Shown here piece by piece: positions 1 to 10,940 of a stretch of DNA of 64,000 bases. Both the position numbers and the translations under genes were made by a program. The stretch covers positions 137,073 to 201,072 of the forward strand of contig NMRB01000888.1 in assembly GCA_002633025.1 (NCBI GenBank), given 5' to 3'. Under the pieces are notes generated by a model. The model saw nothing but the letters and a program-made list of their open reading frames with translations. It was not told the DNA's origin and ran no database searches. The DNA comes from Notospermus geniculatus (lineage: Eukaryota; Nemertea; Pilidiophora; Heteronemertea; Lineidae). Each line of letters opens with the position of its first letter. The stretch's first letter is position 1.

Positions 1-830
1 AAAAAATCGTAAAACGGGCTAGAACGTGTACCATTGGCCAAATAATGCTTCGATGTACTGGAGCACCCTTCCCATCCACGAAGTTCGTAAAAAGACTGTA
101 AAACGTTGCCACTACGTCCACTCCGTTCGCACACAGTTTGAGCCCGTTCGGCAAAATTTTCAAGAACGTACTGAGAACTAGCTCAGTGTGATGGGGGTAT
201 AAAATACGACCCATAGATTTACATGTAAGGTCTGTTAAGGAACGTTCTACATGTAAATACGGTCCATAGTGTTGAAAGGACTGGGCGTTTGACGGAATAA
301 GCTGCGACTTGACAATAGGGGATACACAGAGAGAAACAATAAGGGGACATAGGGAAATACTGGCAAGTGTTACACCGGCTGCCAAAATTCATGAAACCGT
401 TATAGACAATAGTCGGGAAACACTCATAAATGCGGAACACTCAAAACCGTTACACAGGCAACTTCCCACAGGCTGGAGTAGAAATGTGCCTTTAACGCTA
501 GTCAATCATTCTATTATCACAGCCACTTCTTGTGTTGATGTAATTATATTTCTATATATCATGAGTGACTCTCGACGCACGGGTGTAGGCCTACGGCTTT
601 CGTCACTGCAGATTCATTGGTAGGTAATTTCGGCATCATTTTCACTAAAGGGCGTTTGAAAAGTTGAAATCTGAGAAATTTGTGACCCGGTATTGGAAAT
701 GCTGTTTGCGTGGGGGCCTACATGAATGAGACATCTAGAGGGGCTCTTAGAATGATGATGGTTAATTACCGACGTAGTTTCCTTGAACACCGCGTGTGTG
801 TGTGTGTACTGATTGTCTGATTGGCTCTGC
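1..830. other. No gene recognised
   Basis: Intergenic sequence. The open frames here (up to 104 codons) show no domain and no codon-like pattern. The only notable feature is a short GT microsatellite at about 793-807, just upstream of the candidate promoter. Confidence 0.5.
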
Positions 831-837
831 CGCTGTG

Positions 838-870
838 TATAAATACGCGCGATGTAGTCCCATCAATGAG
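838..870 (+). promoter_or_regulatory. Candidate TATA-box core promoter
   Basis: TATAAATA lies at 838-845, so initiation would be expected about 25-30 bases downstream, near 863-872. The following 150 bases contain no start codon in a strong context until 1021, and a good splice donor follows at 1042. TATA box, leader, ATG and donor in that order make a coherent gene start. The transcription start itself is inferred. Confidence 0.4.
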
Positions 871-1020
871 TTCGCGTGTTGGATAGCCACCACTAACAGT
901 CAACTCGATCATTCCAAGGGTTGTTTTATTACCATAGTCTTTCCATTTCGGTGATAACTACTGTGTTCAAGAGTGATAGTGTTTTTATCTAGCTTTTCCG
1001 GACCCAGCTTAGCTGAGGGT

Positions 1021-1041
1021 ATGAATCTCAAAAGTATCAAG
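1021..1041 (+). CDS. Candidate first coding micro-exon (7 codons) ending at a GTAAGG donor
   Basis: An ATG at 1021 opens the frame MNLKSIK, and the next bases are GTAAGG at 1042, a strong donor, giving a phase 0 exon end. The 5' leader would run from about 865. A short start exon followed by a long intron is common in animal genes, but I could not identify the next exon: no ORF within the next 25 kb looks like a continuation. The product is unknown. It could also be a decayed promoter fragment. Confidence 0.28.
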
Positions 1042-1980
1042 GTAAGGATTTTTTAAATTGATGTTGTTTTTGTCAAACTTTGCCATAACAGTATATTTTA
1101 TGTGTTCTCAACTTTAGTTACTTTTTGCTAACTAACTGAAGAGCTATAACTATTTCTGGTAAATTTCATTTCTAAAATATTATTGAGTTTCTTCTCAGAA
1201 AATGAACATTATGGGCACATCATACATTTAATAAAAATATACATGTATTACATGTATTTATATTTTTATTAATTGAATTGTATTTGTAACCAAACAAATT
1301 TAAAACATTGATAACAGGACAATTCTATCGTATGATATGTGGTAACATTGTCCAGGGTGATGGACCTGAAAAAATACCGTCTTAACCCTTTTCCGCCCAC
1401 AACACCAAAATTTAGAAGTTTCCCAACTTTGACTGTTCGGGATGCGGTTCTGGAAACTTAAGTCAGGCACAATTCACAAATACATAATTTGGCATGCACC
1501 CTAAATTTAACTACCTGTTCGGCTTTTTTGTCGCGACGCACTGCTTAAATGTGCCGCTTTTTGCCAAAACGTCACATGAGGCAAAGATGTTTTTATTTGG
1601 ACGATTTGATTTTGGGTGTGGACGTCACGTCATGAAATATATACTTTAAGTACATGTACTTCAATGTTGCATAGAGACAATTAAATGTGGTCACTTTTTA
1701 AAAACACAAGGCGGCTGGATACAAAAGGCTTTGGGCCTACATGTACCACTCGGCTACGGTGACGTAGGTGTATAGGGCCTGCACCTGCACGCACCTGACT
1801 GATGATAACGTTGAATATACTGTATCTAATTCGTATTGCCGTCGATGCGAAAATTAAAAGATGAAGCCAAGCGATATCGGATTTTTCGGAAGGGCACTAA
1901 TAGGATACATCATCACTCTTAAACAACACATCCTGAGGATATCAGTGGTTCTTTGCGTAGGTCCCTTCGTCACCGCCATA
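1042..1980. other. No gene recognised (possible intron)
   Basis: AT-rich DNA with scattered TACATGTA octamers. If the exon at 1021-1041 is real this is the start of its first intron. I see no exon, RNA gene or repeat structure here. Confidence 0.4.
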
Positions 1981-2186
1981 GGGGCTTGAATCAAATGGTG
2001 AAAAAGGGTTTAAATGTGTTGGGATATTAACACAGAGGGTACATGTACCACCCCAAAATAACACCCACATGTAGTGGGTGCAGAATTCTACACCCACTAC
2101 ATGTGGGTGTTATTTTGGGGTGGTAAACCCTCTGTGGTAATATCCCAACACATTTTAACCCTTTTTCATCATTTGATTCAAGCCCC
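1981..2186. repeat. Long near-perfect palindrome (foldback element)
   Basis: The left arm starting GGGGCTTGAATCAAATG at 1981 is mirrored by the right arm ending at 2186, and the match continues inward to a centre near 2080-2090 around GAATTC. The arms are about 95-100 bases each, with almost no loop. The left arm carries TACATGTA at 2040 where the right arm has only TTTA. This is a foldback or MITE-like insertion with no coding capacity. Confidence 0.8.
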
Positions 2187-3265
2187 TGTGGTCACCGCAC
2201 ACAAGTTACTATGAGTTGGTAGGCCTAGTCTGCGGTACGGAGGGAACGAGCATCTCTTCTACAACTAGCCAGTATTTGGGACACTGCAACTACATGTACG
2301 TGTACTTCTCACTTGGTGTCTTTAGAAATAAGATGATGTATCCAATAAATTTGTTGCGACGGTTGGGCTACTGGCCACCAGGTGGCCAAGCCACCATTTC
2401 ATTTATACTTAGTATCCATTTTGGATTCGATATGTTCACATGGGTGGGCAGACGTGGAACTAAAAGAAGATTCGTCTTATTCTAAAGAATGCCAAGATCA
2501 CAAGTGTAAATTTAGCATTGCCTTATTTGGAAGTTATCCAGTTTTTCTTATTATTGATTATGATTGCCTCCGGCAGTTTCCCGAAATTCAAACAAATCCG
2601 AAAGTTTCCAAACGAGATTTATTTCAATTTGATGCGGATTATGCTAGTTCCTATTTACAGTTTGGTAAACAGTTGATGCGTGGGTTGGCGGGATGGGATG
2701 GGTGGAGAAAAATCCACCATTCAACCAATACTTCGTTCAAAGATGAGTCAACGCAGACGTCATCACTGTGCGCGGCAAAATTAGACACGTCATCACTCGA
2801 GCATCCATCACTCCAGCATCCCTATTGATCTGTCTGCCTCACGTCACGTTGACTGGATGGTGCTACAGGAGTTAGTAATCGGCCAGACAGTTCGCTATCG
2901 AACAAAGTAGCATTGGCATTCTGACATCCTACACTTCATCAATATTCTGTCCGAGCGCGGGCTTGACATCCAATTGAAAATGAAAACATGCCAACCTCCC
3001 ACACATTTGTCAATACTCCTTGCATGCACTTCCTTCATACTCAATTGAAAGTTCTTCCGGAATATTAGGTAGTTTCAAAGGGTATTAATTACATGCAGAC
3101 GTACAATTAATCACGGCTTTTTATAGGCTAATTGACATTGAGTTTCCAAGATGTTTTCCTGCGTAGAAGCGCTAAATACGAGTCAACTTTGCTCTATTGT
3201 ACCTTGTAATAGGAAAGGGAAACGGCTGGCTGTCACATCACAGCGAACTTAGTTTATGCAGTCCT
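2187..3265. other. No supported gene
   Basis: A 148-codon open frame at 2382-2828 has no recognisable domain, no signal peptide and no splice context. I treat it as chance. The rest is unique-looking intergenic DNA. Confidence 0.4.
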
Positions 3266-3378
3266 GGGTCCATATTCATAAACATACTTAAGTCAAAGTG
3301 TGAATGATACTTATCTTTTGTTTTGAACAAAGGATAAGTGTCACACTAAGACTTAAGTTGTTTTATGAATATGGGTCC
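3266..3378. mobile_element. MITE, ATATTCATAAA family, copy 1
   Basis: A 113-bp palindromic element with ends GGGTCCATATTCATAAAC and its reverse complement, and a body of CTTAAGTC, ATACTTATC and AAGGATAAGTGTC words. It is flanked by CTG on both sides. PIF/Harbinger elements are known for 3-bp CWG or TWA duplications, so a Harbinger-mobilised MITE is the best guess. Confidence 0.8.
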
Positions 3379-3379
3379 T

Positions 3380-3488
3380 GGGTCCATATTCATAAACATA
3401 CTTAAGTCAAAGTGTGATACTTATCTTTTGTGTTGACCAAAGGATAAGTGTCCCACTTAGACTTAAGTAGTTTTATGAATATGGGTCC
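3380..3488. mobile_element. MITE, ATATTCATAAA family, copy 2 in tandem
   Basis: A second copy of the preceding element lies head to tail with it, sharing the CTG between them. Its right flank is CAG. The two copies differ by small indels in the arms, so this is either a target-site tandem insertion or a duplication. Confidence 0.8.
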
Positions 3489-3597
3489 AGATTCTAGATT
3501 AGCCTACCAAAGACCTACTTGTAAGACTGCTTCGGAATTCGGTTTAAATCCGCATTGTGTAATTGGATATTCAAGCAAAGCCCACTGAATAATACTA

Positions 3598-3746
3598 GGG
3601 AGGTTTAGAAATCAGACGATAAACGTAAACTTAACGACAACGTTATTTTTGTGCCGAAAATGCAACATAAAATCTGGTTAATGTGTAGTATGAAAATAAC
3701 GTTGTCGTAAACGTTTACGTTTATCAATTGATTTCTAAACCTCACT
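3598..3746. mobile_element. MITE, TA-GGGAGGTTTAGAAATC family, copy 1
   Basis: A palindromic element of about 150 bp. The arms start GGGAGGTTTAGAAATC and continue with GATAAACGTAAAC and CAACGTTATTTTTG; the centre contains CAGATTTTATATTGC-like sequence. It is flanked by TA. Other copies in this window: 19616, 24387, 40672, 41214, 44740, 47755. Confidence 0.85.
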
Positions 3747-3821
3747 AATATTGCACATGGATAAACGTCTTGTGTTAGGTGACAGCTTTGTCATCCTCTG
3801 CATTTCAAATTCCCACAACAA

Positions 3822-4028
3822 CAATGACCGCTGAGTGCGAGCCAATCACATAGCACACAGCCACCAATGACCGCTGAGTGCGAGCCAATCACATACATGT
3901 AGCACAACAGCAAGCAATGACCGCTGAGTGCGAGCCAATCACATAGCACAACAGCAAGCAATGACCGCTGAGTGCGAGCCAATCACATAGCACAACAGCA
4001 AGCAATGACCGCTGAGTGCGAGCCAATC
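3822..4028. repeat. Five-unit tandem repeat of 43-44 bp
   Basis: Units start at 3822, 3865, 3915, 3959 and 4003 with CAATGACCGCTGAGTGCGAG. Spacings are 43, 50, 44 and 44. The long unit differs by exactly six extra bases, where CACATAGCAC has become CACATACATGTAGCAC (TACATGTA at 3894-3901). Units are nearly identical otherwise, so the array is young. It is not a CRISPR: there are no unique spacers. Confidence 0.9.
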
Positions 4029-4144
4029 GGCTGGACTATATCATTCCATTGATCTACATGTAGAAGGACCGCCAGTTCAACGTAAAGTGTACTGAGTGCG
4101 GTCATAAATGTAATATGTTTTTACCCGAGTTAATGAAGCGGTCT

Positions 4145-4352
4145 TAAGGCCTCTGTACACTGAATGACAAAAGTCGAAATTAGTCGCTGCTATGGTCAGT
4201 TCGACAACAGTTGATCTGGCGACATGTTGAAATACTCCACAAAAGTGTCAGGATATTTTAACATTTATGGAACGTTTCCACAAAAAGTATTTTGGAACGG
4301 ACAATTGTAGCGACTAATTTCGACTTTTGTCGTTCAGTGTATAGAGGCCTTT
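4145..4352. mobile_element. MITE, TTA/AAGGCC class (TGTACACTGAATGACAAAAG ends)
   Basis: Inverted arms AAGGCCTCTGTACACTGAATG at the left and its mirror ending AGAGGCCTTTA at 4352. The next inner word ACAAAAGTCGAAATTAGTCGC is also mirrored. Ends of the AAGGCC..GTACAC type recur on many otherwise unrelated elements here. Confidence 0.8.
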
Positions 4353-5134
4353 AGATCGGTGAAACCAGAGTACATATGTATATAGAAGTGGGCCTAGTTA
4401 AACCTTCCGACACCATTAACTTGGCGAGAAGCTTGCACTCAAGCACTCGGTGATCGCTCGTCGGTGATCGCTCGTCTGGAGAATTACCTGACGGTAATCC
4501 TAACTATGAGGGGGTGGCAAATGAAATGCATGAAGGCCAAAAGAAGCACCTGTCGGTCGATGTACATCATGGTAAGCATGCAAGCAATTATTTCCAGGTT
4601 GCATGCTTCGACATGGAAACCTGCGCCACAATCATGCAGACGGAGCTAATTTTTTTCCGATTTTTCATCCGGCATGTTTCAATGCTTATGTACTCTTGCC
4701 TGGATAGCAACGCAAGAAGCAACAGAGAAGCAACAGGTGTGATGAAGCCCTCTGACGTATATCGGCTCTTTAGCCAGGTTGCTAGAATTGCTACTTTTAG
4801 AAGCCCGCGAACGGGAAAATAACTTGAAGAGATTCAGCAATAAAATGACCAGGGGCCATGTGCTCACCTGGGTGTTACTGTACATTGTAGGTCACCAGGG
4901 AAGTAGGTGAGACGTACACATAATGTACAGTGCATGCACTTTATATTGATACATGTACAAATGTTTTTTTTAATTTTTGCCCCTGGTGACAGAACAGATA
5001 CCGGTAATTAGATTTCCGCGAAAGGCGGTTAGTGGAGACCTTTGGTCCTGCGGGGGGGGGGGCTATGTAGCTATGTAGCTACATGTATGTAGGAGTCGAT
5101 AAACTCTTTCGGTTCAGAAACATGCGCTTGTGTC
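4353..5134. other. No gene recognised
   Basis: Intergenic. Contains a small direct repeat (GGTGATCGCTCGTC twice at 4450-4477), a run of G at about 5051-5061, and a short TAGCTATGTAGC-like repeat at 5065-5085. Confidence 0.4.
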
Positions 5135-5287
5135 TAAAAGCGCACATGTCCGACAAAACTCAATCCGTTAGGGGTGTCTGTTAAAATCGACTGTCCTGGC
5201 TGAATGACGAGTCGACAGCGTTGGGTCAGTCGACTTTAAAAACACCCCTAACGCATTGAGTTTTGCGCAAATGTGCGCTTGGCTTTA
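5135..5287. mobile_element. MITE, AAGCGCACAT..AACTCAAT family
   Basis: Inverted arms TAAAAGCGCACATG...AAAACTCAATCCGTTAGGGG at the left and CCCCTAACGCATTGAGTTTTG...GCGCTTGGCTTTA at the right, with GTCGACTG words inside. Related copies: 34556-34892 (full, enlarged) and 21548-21589 (one end only). Confidence 0.8.
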
Positions 5288-6035
5288 GGCAATGTTAACG
5301 ACAAACGACGCAGTATGGTGTAAGCTTAACCGGTGAGTTAAAAAAAGCACAAACAAAGGTTGAAAACGGTCTCATATTTTGCCATCCGCGAGAGGGGGCT
5401 TATCGACTGCGTCGGTGGTAAGAAAACCCGGTGATGCCCGAAATGCGAGCAACCGCACCTGCGTTTATAAAATATATTTAGGATACTGTTGCCCTTGAAG
5501 CCACAAGCGAAAGACGAGAAAAGATAAAATGTAATGACGAGTGGGCGAATGTTATGAATATGATGACGTGAAACATTCACTTTCATTTAACATTTTACCA
5601 CCGCTTCTTTGTACTTAAAATACATGTATAACGATCGGGATGTTTTTGGCGATAATTACCACACCAAAAGGAAGTAACGCCTGAAATACCCCAGGAAAAA
5701 TTGGTGTTTAGTCGATTATAGATGAATGAATACATGTATGTGTTGTTCTATTTGCATCAACCCAAAGGTTACATGCACGTACATGTATATGTATAAAGTA
5801 ACGTAACTGATTTGTCTAATGTGGGGTTTGTACTTATTGAAATAACGAAATCAAGCATGCATAGAATTTTGGTTCTTTGCCATCAGGCGTGTGTCATCCT
5901 TGTCAGGTATAAATGGCTCATGTCTGCTCGTGACAATCTTTTTGGCTCGACGCCCGAGGTAGCTTGTGGTAAAAAAGGACGAGACAATTGGCTTTGATTG
6001 TGATAAGGTTTGGTTTCACGCCAAAAGGGAAGATG

Positions 6036-6153
6036 GGGTCATATGAATAAACACTAGCAAATGCTTTTACTTCAGATTTGTACAGCAATGCCTAGTGCAT
6101 TTGTATTGCAAAATTCAAGTAAAAGCATTTACTAGTCTTTATCCATATGACCC
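6036..6153. mobile_element. MITE, GGGTCATATGAATAAA family, copy 1
   Basis: Palindromic 118-bp element with ends GGGTCATATGAATAAA and its mirror, and arms containing AAATGCTTTTACTT. Other copies at 11937-12060 and 55178-55295. The homologous position reads GTACAAATCT here and GTACATGTACAAATCT in the 11937 copy. Confidence 0.85.
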
Positions 6154-6339
6154 ATTCACTCGCTCTACGACTTCGGTTAAACATGAAGCCTACGATTGCG
6201 CCGCGACGGAAGAGTCGGCATCAGGTGAAGAAATCATGGTTCAGGTCGCAAAATTGAAAATGTCTGCGCTCATTGTAGAACAGACGGCATCGGCGTGCAG
6301 GGAATCGTAATGCTACGTTCCCACTAATGCCTGGCTTTC

Positions 6340-6900
6340 ACTATCGCTACGAATGTCCCGAATCGCCCCGAATCCGAAATTGTCCACATTCGTGGCTATC
6401 GGCTTGAAAAATATGCCGAATGTCAAGAATGGGTTAAGAAACAAGTACGAATTCAAAGAATCGTGTAAGAATTGTACGAATAAGGTACCGACTCACTTAC
6501 GAATAGTCGTGCCCGATTCGTACTTGAACGCGAAATAACGCGAAATGTTTTCGCGTTCTGACTTTTACAGTGATTGATTCGTAAATACATTCGAGACATT
6601 CCTGCCTGTTTTCGGCGTGGGTCCATGATGCCCCACTTTCACTGACGCTACGAATGTCCCGAATCAGAAAATTGTCCGCTTCGTAGATAATTCTCAAACG
6701 TTTCTTGCAGTTTTTAAATGATTCTTGGTTGATTCCTAAAACATTCGTACAGTTCGTGTGAGTTCGTCGAGTCGCCTCGAAAGTTTTTGTTTGTCAAAAA
6801 CTTTCGTGCGACGGTCACGAATCGACCACGATCTATAGGAATTTCAAATTCGTATAGATCGTAAACACTTCGTAACCCTTTCTTATCGTCCGTAACAGCT
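6340..6900. repeat. CGAAT-rich degenerate foldback repeat
   Basis: The words CTACGAATGTCCCGAATC (near 6345 and 6650), TCGTAC and GTACGAAT recur on both strands across this stretch, with a local hairpin CGCGAAATAACGCG at 6530-6560. It looks like two halves of an old foldback element rather than coding sequence; the short frames through it are interrupted. Confidence 0.5.
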
Positions 6901-7029
6901 TCGTAGTCGATTCTTTTGCATTCTGGGCTATTNGCGAATGATCATGGGCGCAGCCATATTAAAAATGACGGAGATTTCCTACCTCCACAGAAAGGAGAGC
7001 CGGCGATTCAGATATTGGCGCGGTTATCA

Positions 7030-7345
7030 TGGTGCAGTGTAAATGGGGTAAAATGCTCTTTCTGAGGCGGGCCTGGCCCGGGTCGAGCACGGCACGGTTC
7101 GTCCAGGCCAAAATTCTGCGTAGTGTAAAAACGGCTTTAGGTGTGGACAGAAAAATGCCGGGCTAAAACGTTTACTGAGCCCACCGACAGGTGTCGGTCT
7201 GCTAAAATTGAATGGGTGGTGTGTCTATTAATAGCATGGCCAGCGTTCAGTATCGTAAGACGAATAATAGGTGTGGACAGAAAATTCAATGGATCCGGGT
7301 TTAATTCGAACCCGGGCCTGGAAAAATTGCTTAGGTGTAAACACA
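7030..7345. repeat. Degenerate inverted and direct repeat with GTGTGGACAGAAAA motif
   Basis: TAGGTGTGGACAGAAAA occurs at 7139 and 7269, and GGGCCTGG..CCGGGT words appear on both strands (7070-7090, 7295-7320). The end wording (AAACGGCTTTAGGTGTGGAC) resembles the TTA/AAGGCC class, so it may be a decayed member. Confidence 0.4.
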
Positions 7346-7469
7346 GCTATTGCCTATGGCTACTTGTCCCAGAGTGGCATTTTTGTCCACTAGTGACGAT
7401 GCCACAAGAAGTTACCATAAGCGCTTAATGGCATTATTTGTTTCAAGCGCCCACGCCTGTGGAAAAGAG

Positions 7470-7614
7470 TAAAGCTGGATTTAGCTGCACGCGGTATGCG
7501 GATTGCGGAACGCGGTAAGCGGAAAGTTCAATGCATTTCGCATACAACAAATCGCTTCCGCCGGGGATTCCGCGGCCCTATACCGCATTCCGCGTGTCAG
7601 CTAAATGCAGCTTA
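7470..7614. mobile_element. MITE, TTA/AAGCTG class with GCGGAATGCGG body, copy 1
   Basis: Ends AAAGCTGGATTTAGCTGCACG and CGTGTCAGCTAAATGCAGCTTA are inverted repeats. The body is made of CGGTATGCGGATTGCGG-type words and their mirror. Homologous to 16276-16430, which has TACATGTA where this copy has TA (7602-7603). Confidence 0.8.
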
Positions 7615-8154
7615 AGCCTATAAGCAGTCGACAAGGAAGTCACTACCCCCCCCCCAAAGCTATCGCCCTTCAGGTCAAGTCGAAATGTGCGGGATCTCCA
7701 GACCAATTGTCTGCATTTTTTGCTGAAAGAGATTGCGCTGAATGAACCGATTCACATTCTGACCGACTTTTGGCGTCTTTGATAAAATCCGGTGTACACT
7801 TATCGGTAAGTGCACACTATCGGTAAGTGCAGTCAAGCCAGTGGTCACTTGTTGTCCTAAGCTTCCGGGTCATAAAGACGATAGAGATGAAAGAAAGCAA
7901 ACATTCCTCGACTTCATACCGTAATATGACCATCGCAGGTCAAGAGGGAGATAAAAGAACATATTCTGATTTGTTAATATTATATGGGTAATTTTGGATT
8001 TCGCATAACACGTTGTGTTTTCCGCGAATCCGTCCTCACGTCTTCTCCAAGTGAAGATGAGTGCAAAAAACGTTAACCCTTTACGCGCCCGTATTTCCGC
8101 GAAAAAACCTATAGATTTTTAGACATTTTGCAAAAAAACCAGCTTAAATCTATA

Positions 8155-8237
8155 GGGCCCTGTTTCATTACATTCAATGCATTTTCCATTTGGTTAAAGG
8201 TACCATTAGCTCAAAGTCATTTTATGAAACAGGGCCC
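8155..8237. mobile_element. MITE, GGGCCTGTTTCATAAAG family, short copy
   Basis: Ends GGGCCCTGTTTCATTA and ATGAAACAGGGCCCC, with the inner word GGTACCATTAGCT and a TGCATTTTCCATTTGGTTAA body. Same family as the pair at 22226-22447. Confidence 0.75.
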
Positions 8238-8238
8238 C

Positions 8239-8281
8239 AGGGTCCATATTCATAAACAAGTCAAAGTGCGATACTTATCTT
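8239..8281. mobile_element. Truncated ATATTCATAAA-family MITE
   Basis: Immediately after the preceding element comes GGGTCCATATTCATAAAC plus AGTCAAAGTGCGATACTTATCTT; then homology stops. One arm only, so it is a broken copy abutting another MITE. Confidence 0.65.
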
Positions 8282-8775
8282 GGGCTATAAAAAATTCACC
8301 CTAGGCCAGACATGAGCACATTATACACTTTCGAAAAGGCGCCGAGTTTTGGGCACATACGGGTTGGTTATCGGGTTTATGCAAACGGACACATTCACCA
8401 ACCCTCAAACCTCTTGGGTTTGTACAAACTACAAAACGGCATTTAATCGTAATCACTCAAACATTGTCGTGTGGCTTGTCAATCATCCATTGACGATATC
8501 CCATTCATGCTACTCATCGTATGACGGGGATCGATCGACGATAGGCCTATCTGCCGATGACACGCCGACGATCACTTTTCGAGTGTTACGAAAGGACCAA
8601 CGGTCAGAATTTTCTCTTTAGGGGCTTATCAGGAATATTGGACTCATACTTCTGTCTGATTGTAAATCATATCGATTTTTCACATCAATTGTATAGCTTT
8701 GAAGACGGAAGAAAAATACGGTCAAAAATGGATACGACCAATGTGAGTAGTACTTTTGTTCAAACAAACCTTATT
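8282..8775. other. No supported gene
   Basis: Two overlapping open frames (90 and 86 codons) cover 8349-8817 but have no recognisable feature, and the second runs into a local duplication. Confidence 0.35.
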
Positions 8776-8886
8776 TTCCCTTGTAGGATGAATTCTCTTT
8801 ACGAACATATTACGTAGTACTCATGTAGTACTACATGTAGTACTTTCCCTTGTAGGATGAATTCTCTTTACGAACATATTACGTTT
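8776..8886. repeat. Local direct duplication of about 45 bp
   Basis: CCCTTGTAGGATGAATTCTC followed by TTTACGAACATATTACG is present at 8779 and again at 8847. The 20-odd bases between copies are AGTACT/TACATGTA words (GTAGTACTCATGTAGTACTA). Confidence 0.75.
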
Positions 8887-9061
8887 TGTCATTTGGCAAA
8901 CTTAAATGTTACTTTCTGAACTCTGAAACAAATATTTAGATAGCACTTGTAATGTAATTGCGGCCTTCCCGATCGTAAAAGTACTTCGCGTGTCAGAAAA
9001 TCACAGACGATGATGCATCTTCTGCACTTCTGCAGATAAGCCACTGACCCCGAATTCAATA

Positions 9062-9199
9062 GGGAGGTTGAGATCAGTGACTAATCACGGATACTTTACG
9101 TATACGGATAGAATTCTGTACAAAGAGGACAACTTTTGTGTACATTTCGATCCGTATACGTATAAGTTTCCGTGATAAGTCGCTGATCTCAACCTCCCT
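9062..9199. mobile_element. MITE, TA-GGGAGGTTGAGATCAG family
   Basis: A 138-bp palindrome with ends GGGAGGTTGAGATCAGTGAC and its mirror, flanked by TA. Arms contain TCACGGATACTT and TATACGGATAGAATTC. A much larger relative spans 25331-26369. Confidence 0.85.
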
Positions 9200-9399
9200 A
9201 TTATCAAAGAGTTCTGGAACGTTCTTTCTTTGAAGCAAAAAAAGAGTTATAAAAAGTTTCTGTTACATTTTATATCTCATCGTTTTTTTTTAAATATCAA
9301 AGCTATTGCTTTCGTCTTGTGCTTTAATGTTGGGATCGACTGCTCTTTTTCGGCAAATGCCTAAAACCAGAAATAAATAACACTAAAACCTAAGTAAAA

Positions 9400-9530
9400 A
9401 ATGCCAAACGGAAGCGATCGTCTGATCTTGTTTGGGCTCCTGACCTTACTTTCTGTATTCAGTTTCTTGTATTTTCTTTTTTTGTTGGTCAAATAAAACA
9501 TCATATCATCATATCATCATCATGAAAAGT
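9400..9530 (+). mobile_element. Possible 3' end of a non-LTR retroelement
   Basis: A T-rich stretch ends in GGTCAAATAAAACATCATATC followed by (CATCATAT)n. An AATAAA signal followed by a short tandem repeat tail is typical of CR1/RTE-type LINE 3' ends. There is no upstream reverse transcriptase. Evidence is weak. Confidence 0.25.
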
Positions 9531-10008
9531 TACTGTTATATGTATAGCTCATCGCGTTTTTAATATAAAACTATTTTGACGAATTTAGATAGGGCCTACT
9601 CAGTTTGGTGATATGGAAAACGAACCAAAGTTCGTTATTTTGATGAAGCAGAGTTTGTCAGTGTGGTTATTTATACCATAACGTACTCTAGTAAAACAGA
9701 TGGGTGTGATCTCCTTCCTTGATATTTATTCAATGTCGGTGATATTTTCAAAAGAGGAATATGTCATTGACATATTTTCTAAAAGGGGCACATGAAAGAG
9801 TCTACAGACCTACATTCAATCTATTCACCTGCAATAAAAACCTGCAGAATATAAGCATGTAAGTGAATGTAATTGTGAGAAACATGCGTGAATGCGCTTG
9901 TAACTCGTCTGGTTTCCGAATGTAAGAATTGTAGGCGTAGATCTGAATGGCTTTGCGAAGGTGAATTTCGAGATTGATTTTCCACCTGACTTCATGGGCT
10001 GGTAGCTT

Positions 10009-10214
10009 AAGGGTTATGTAAAGTTACTCGAAATCTCGAATTTTGGACGCAAAAAATCTGACTAACTGCACACTGAATTGAGAAAATAAGCCTCGGGGCA
10101 CCTTCTTATGACGGTTCCCGAGGGCCCTCGAGCCTTATTTTCCAATTTTTTGTGCAGTTAGTCAGATTTTTTGCGTCATAAATTCGAGATTTCGAGCCAC
10201 TTTTCATAACCCTT
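10009..10214. mobile_element. Foldback element (CTCGAAATCTCGAAT arms)
   Basis: The left arm AAGGGTTATGTAAAGT...CTCGAAATCTCGAAT...GCAAAAAATCTGACTAAC is mirrored by the right arm ending ATTCGAGATTTCGAGCCAC...CATAACCCTT. Arms are about 85 bp, with a GC-rich centre (CCCGAGGGCCCTCGAG). Confidence 0.8.
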
Positions 10215-10480
10215 AAAAACATTTAAAGTCACAGACCCGTATTTTAGAATGCTCCTCAACGTAAAGGAGTTCCTCAAGGCTTATGTTTCACCGTTGTTAG
10301 TGAAAAGCTGATGACGTACATGTAGTCACTGAGATGACCTTCGGCAGTGACGTCATCACTCACGAGGAATACATGTACATGTATTAAACATGGTCGGAGC
10401 TTCACACATAATCTCTTTGTATTATCAATCGAGATCGAAAACGCGATAAGTTATATCCACTGGCCATTTATCAATTTAAA

Positions 10481-10940
10481 GCGCCTCCGTATGCATAAGG
10501 TTTTCGCGTCTATCTCGTGGCGGCCGACGTAAATTTTGACCTTTAGGCAACCTCGTTTGTAGGTTTACAGACGCGGTCAGTGTACACCGTATACCACAGC
10601 ACTAATTCATGATGGTAAGTGAGGTTGATCGTCATCTTGTGTCAATGCATGCTCGACGAGACTGTTCAAATCTATCTATTTGAATGATCTAAATTACCAA
10701 TTAGGCATTGAGACTGTTGTTGGACATAAAAGAATGAATTGAAGCATGTTACCTTACTTGATGAAGGGATAGTCGCGCAAAAACAGCGTGTTGAACTTCT
10801 CAAGCGATGAAATAAAAGTATGGCGGCCATTTTTGTCAGCTAAGATGTCGACGTGGTAACAGTTTAGGCTCGTGTTACCACTGGCTACATGTACATGTGT
10901 ATATATAGATTGGACAGGAGACCAGTCTTATCAAGGTGGG
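10481..10940. repeat. Long dispersed repeat, copy 1 of 3
   Basis: Shares with 16257-16760 and 31668-32000 the order GTATGCAT..GGTTTT, TCTCGTGGCGGC..GACGT, TTTGACCTTTAGG..CCTCGT, CTAA(G)TTACCAATTAGGCATTG, CACATAAAAGAAT, TACTTGATGAAGGG, AAAGTATGGCGGCCATTTTT and TTGGACAGGA. The three copies differ by small indels and insertions. No long conserved open frame, so a non-coding repeat or long-dead element. Confidence 0.7.

Noticed and set aside
3822-4028. CRISPR array
   Set aside because: Whole units are conserved with no variable spacers, and the genome is eukaryotic.
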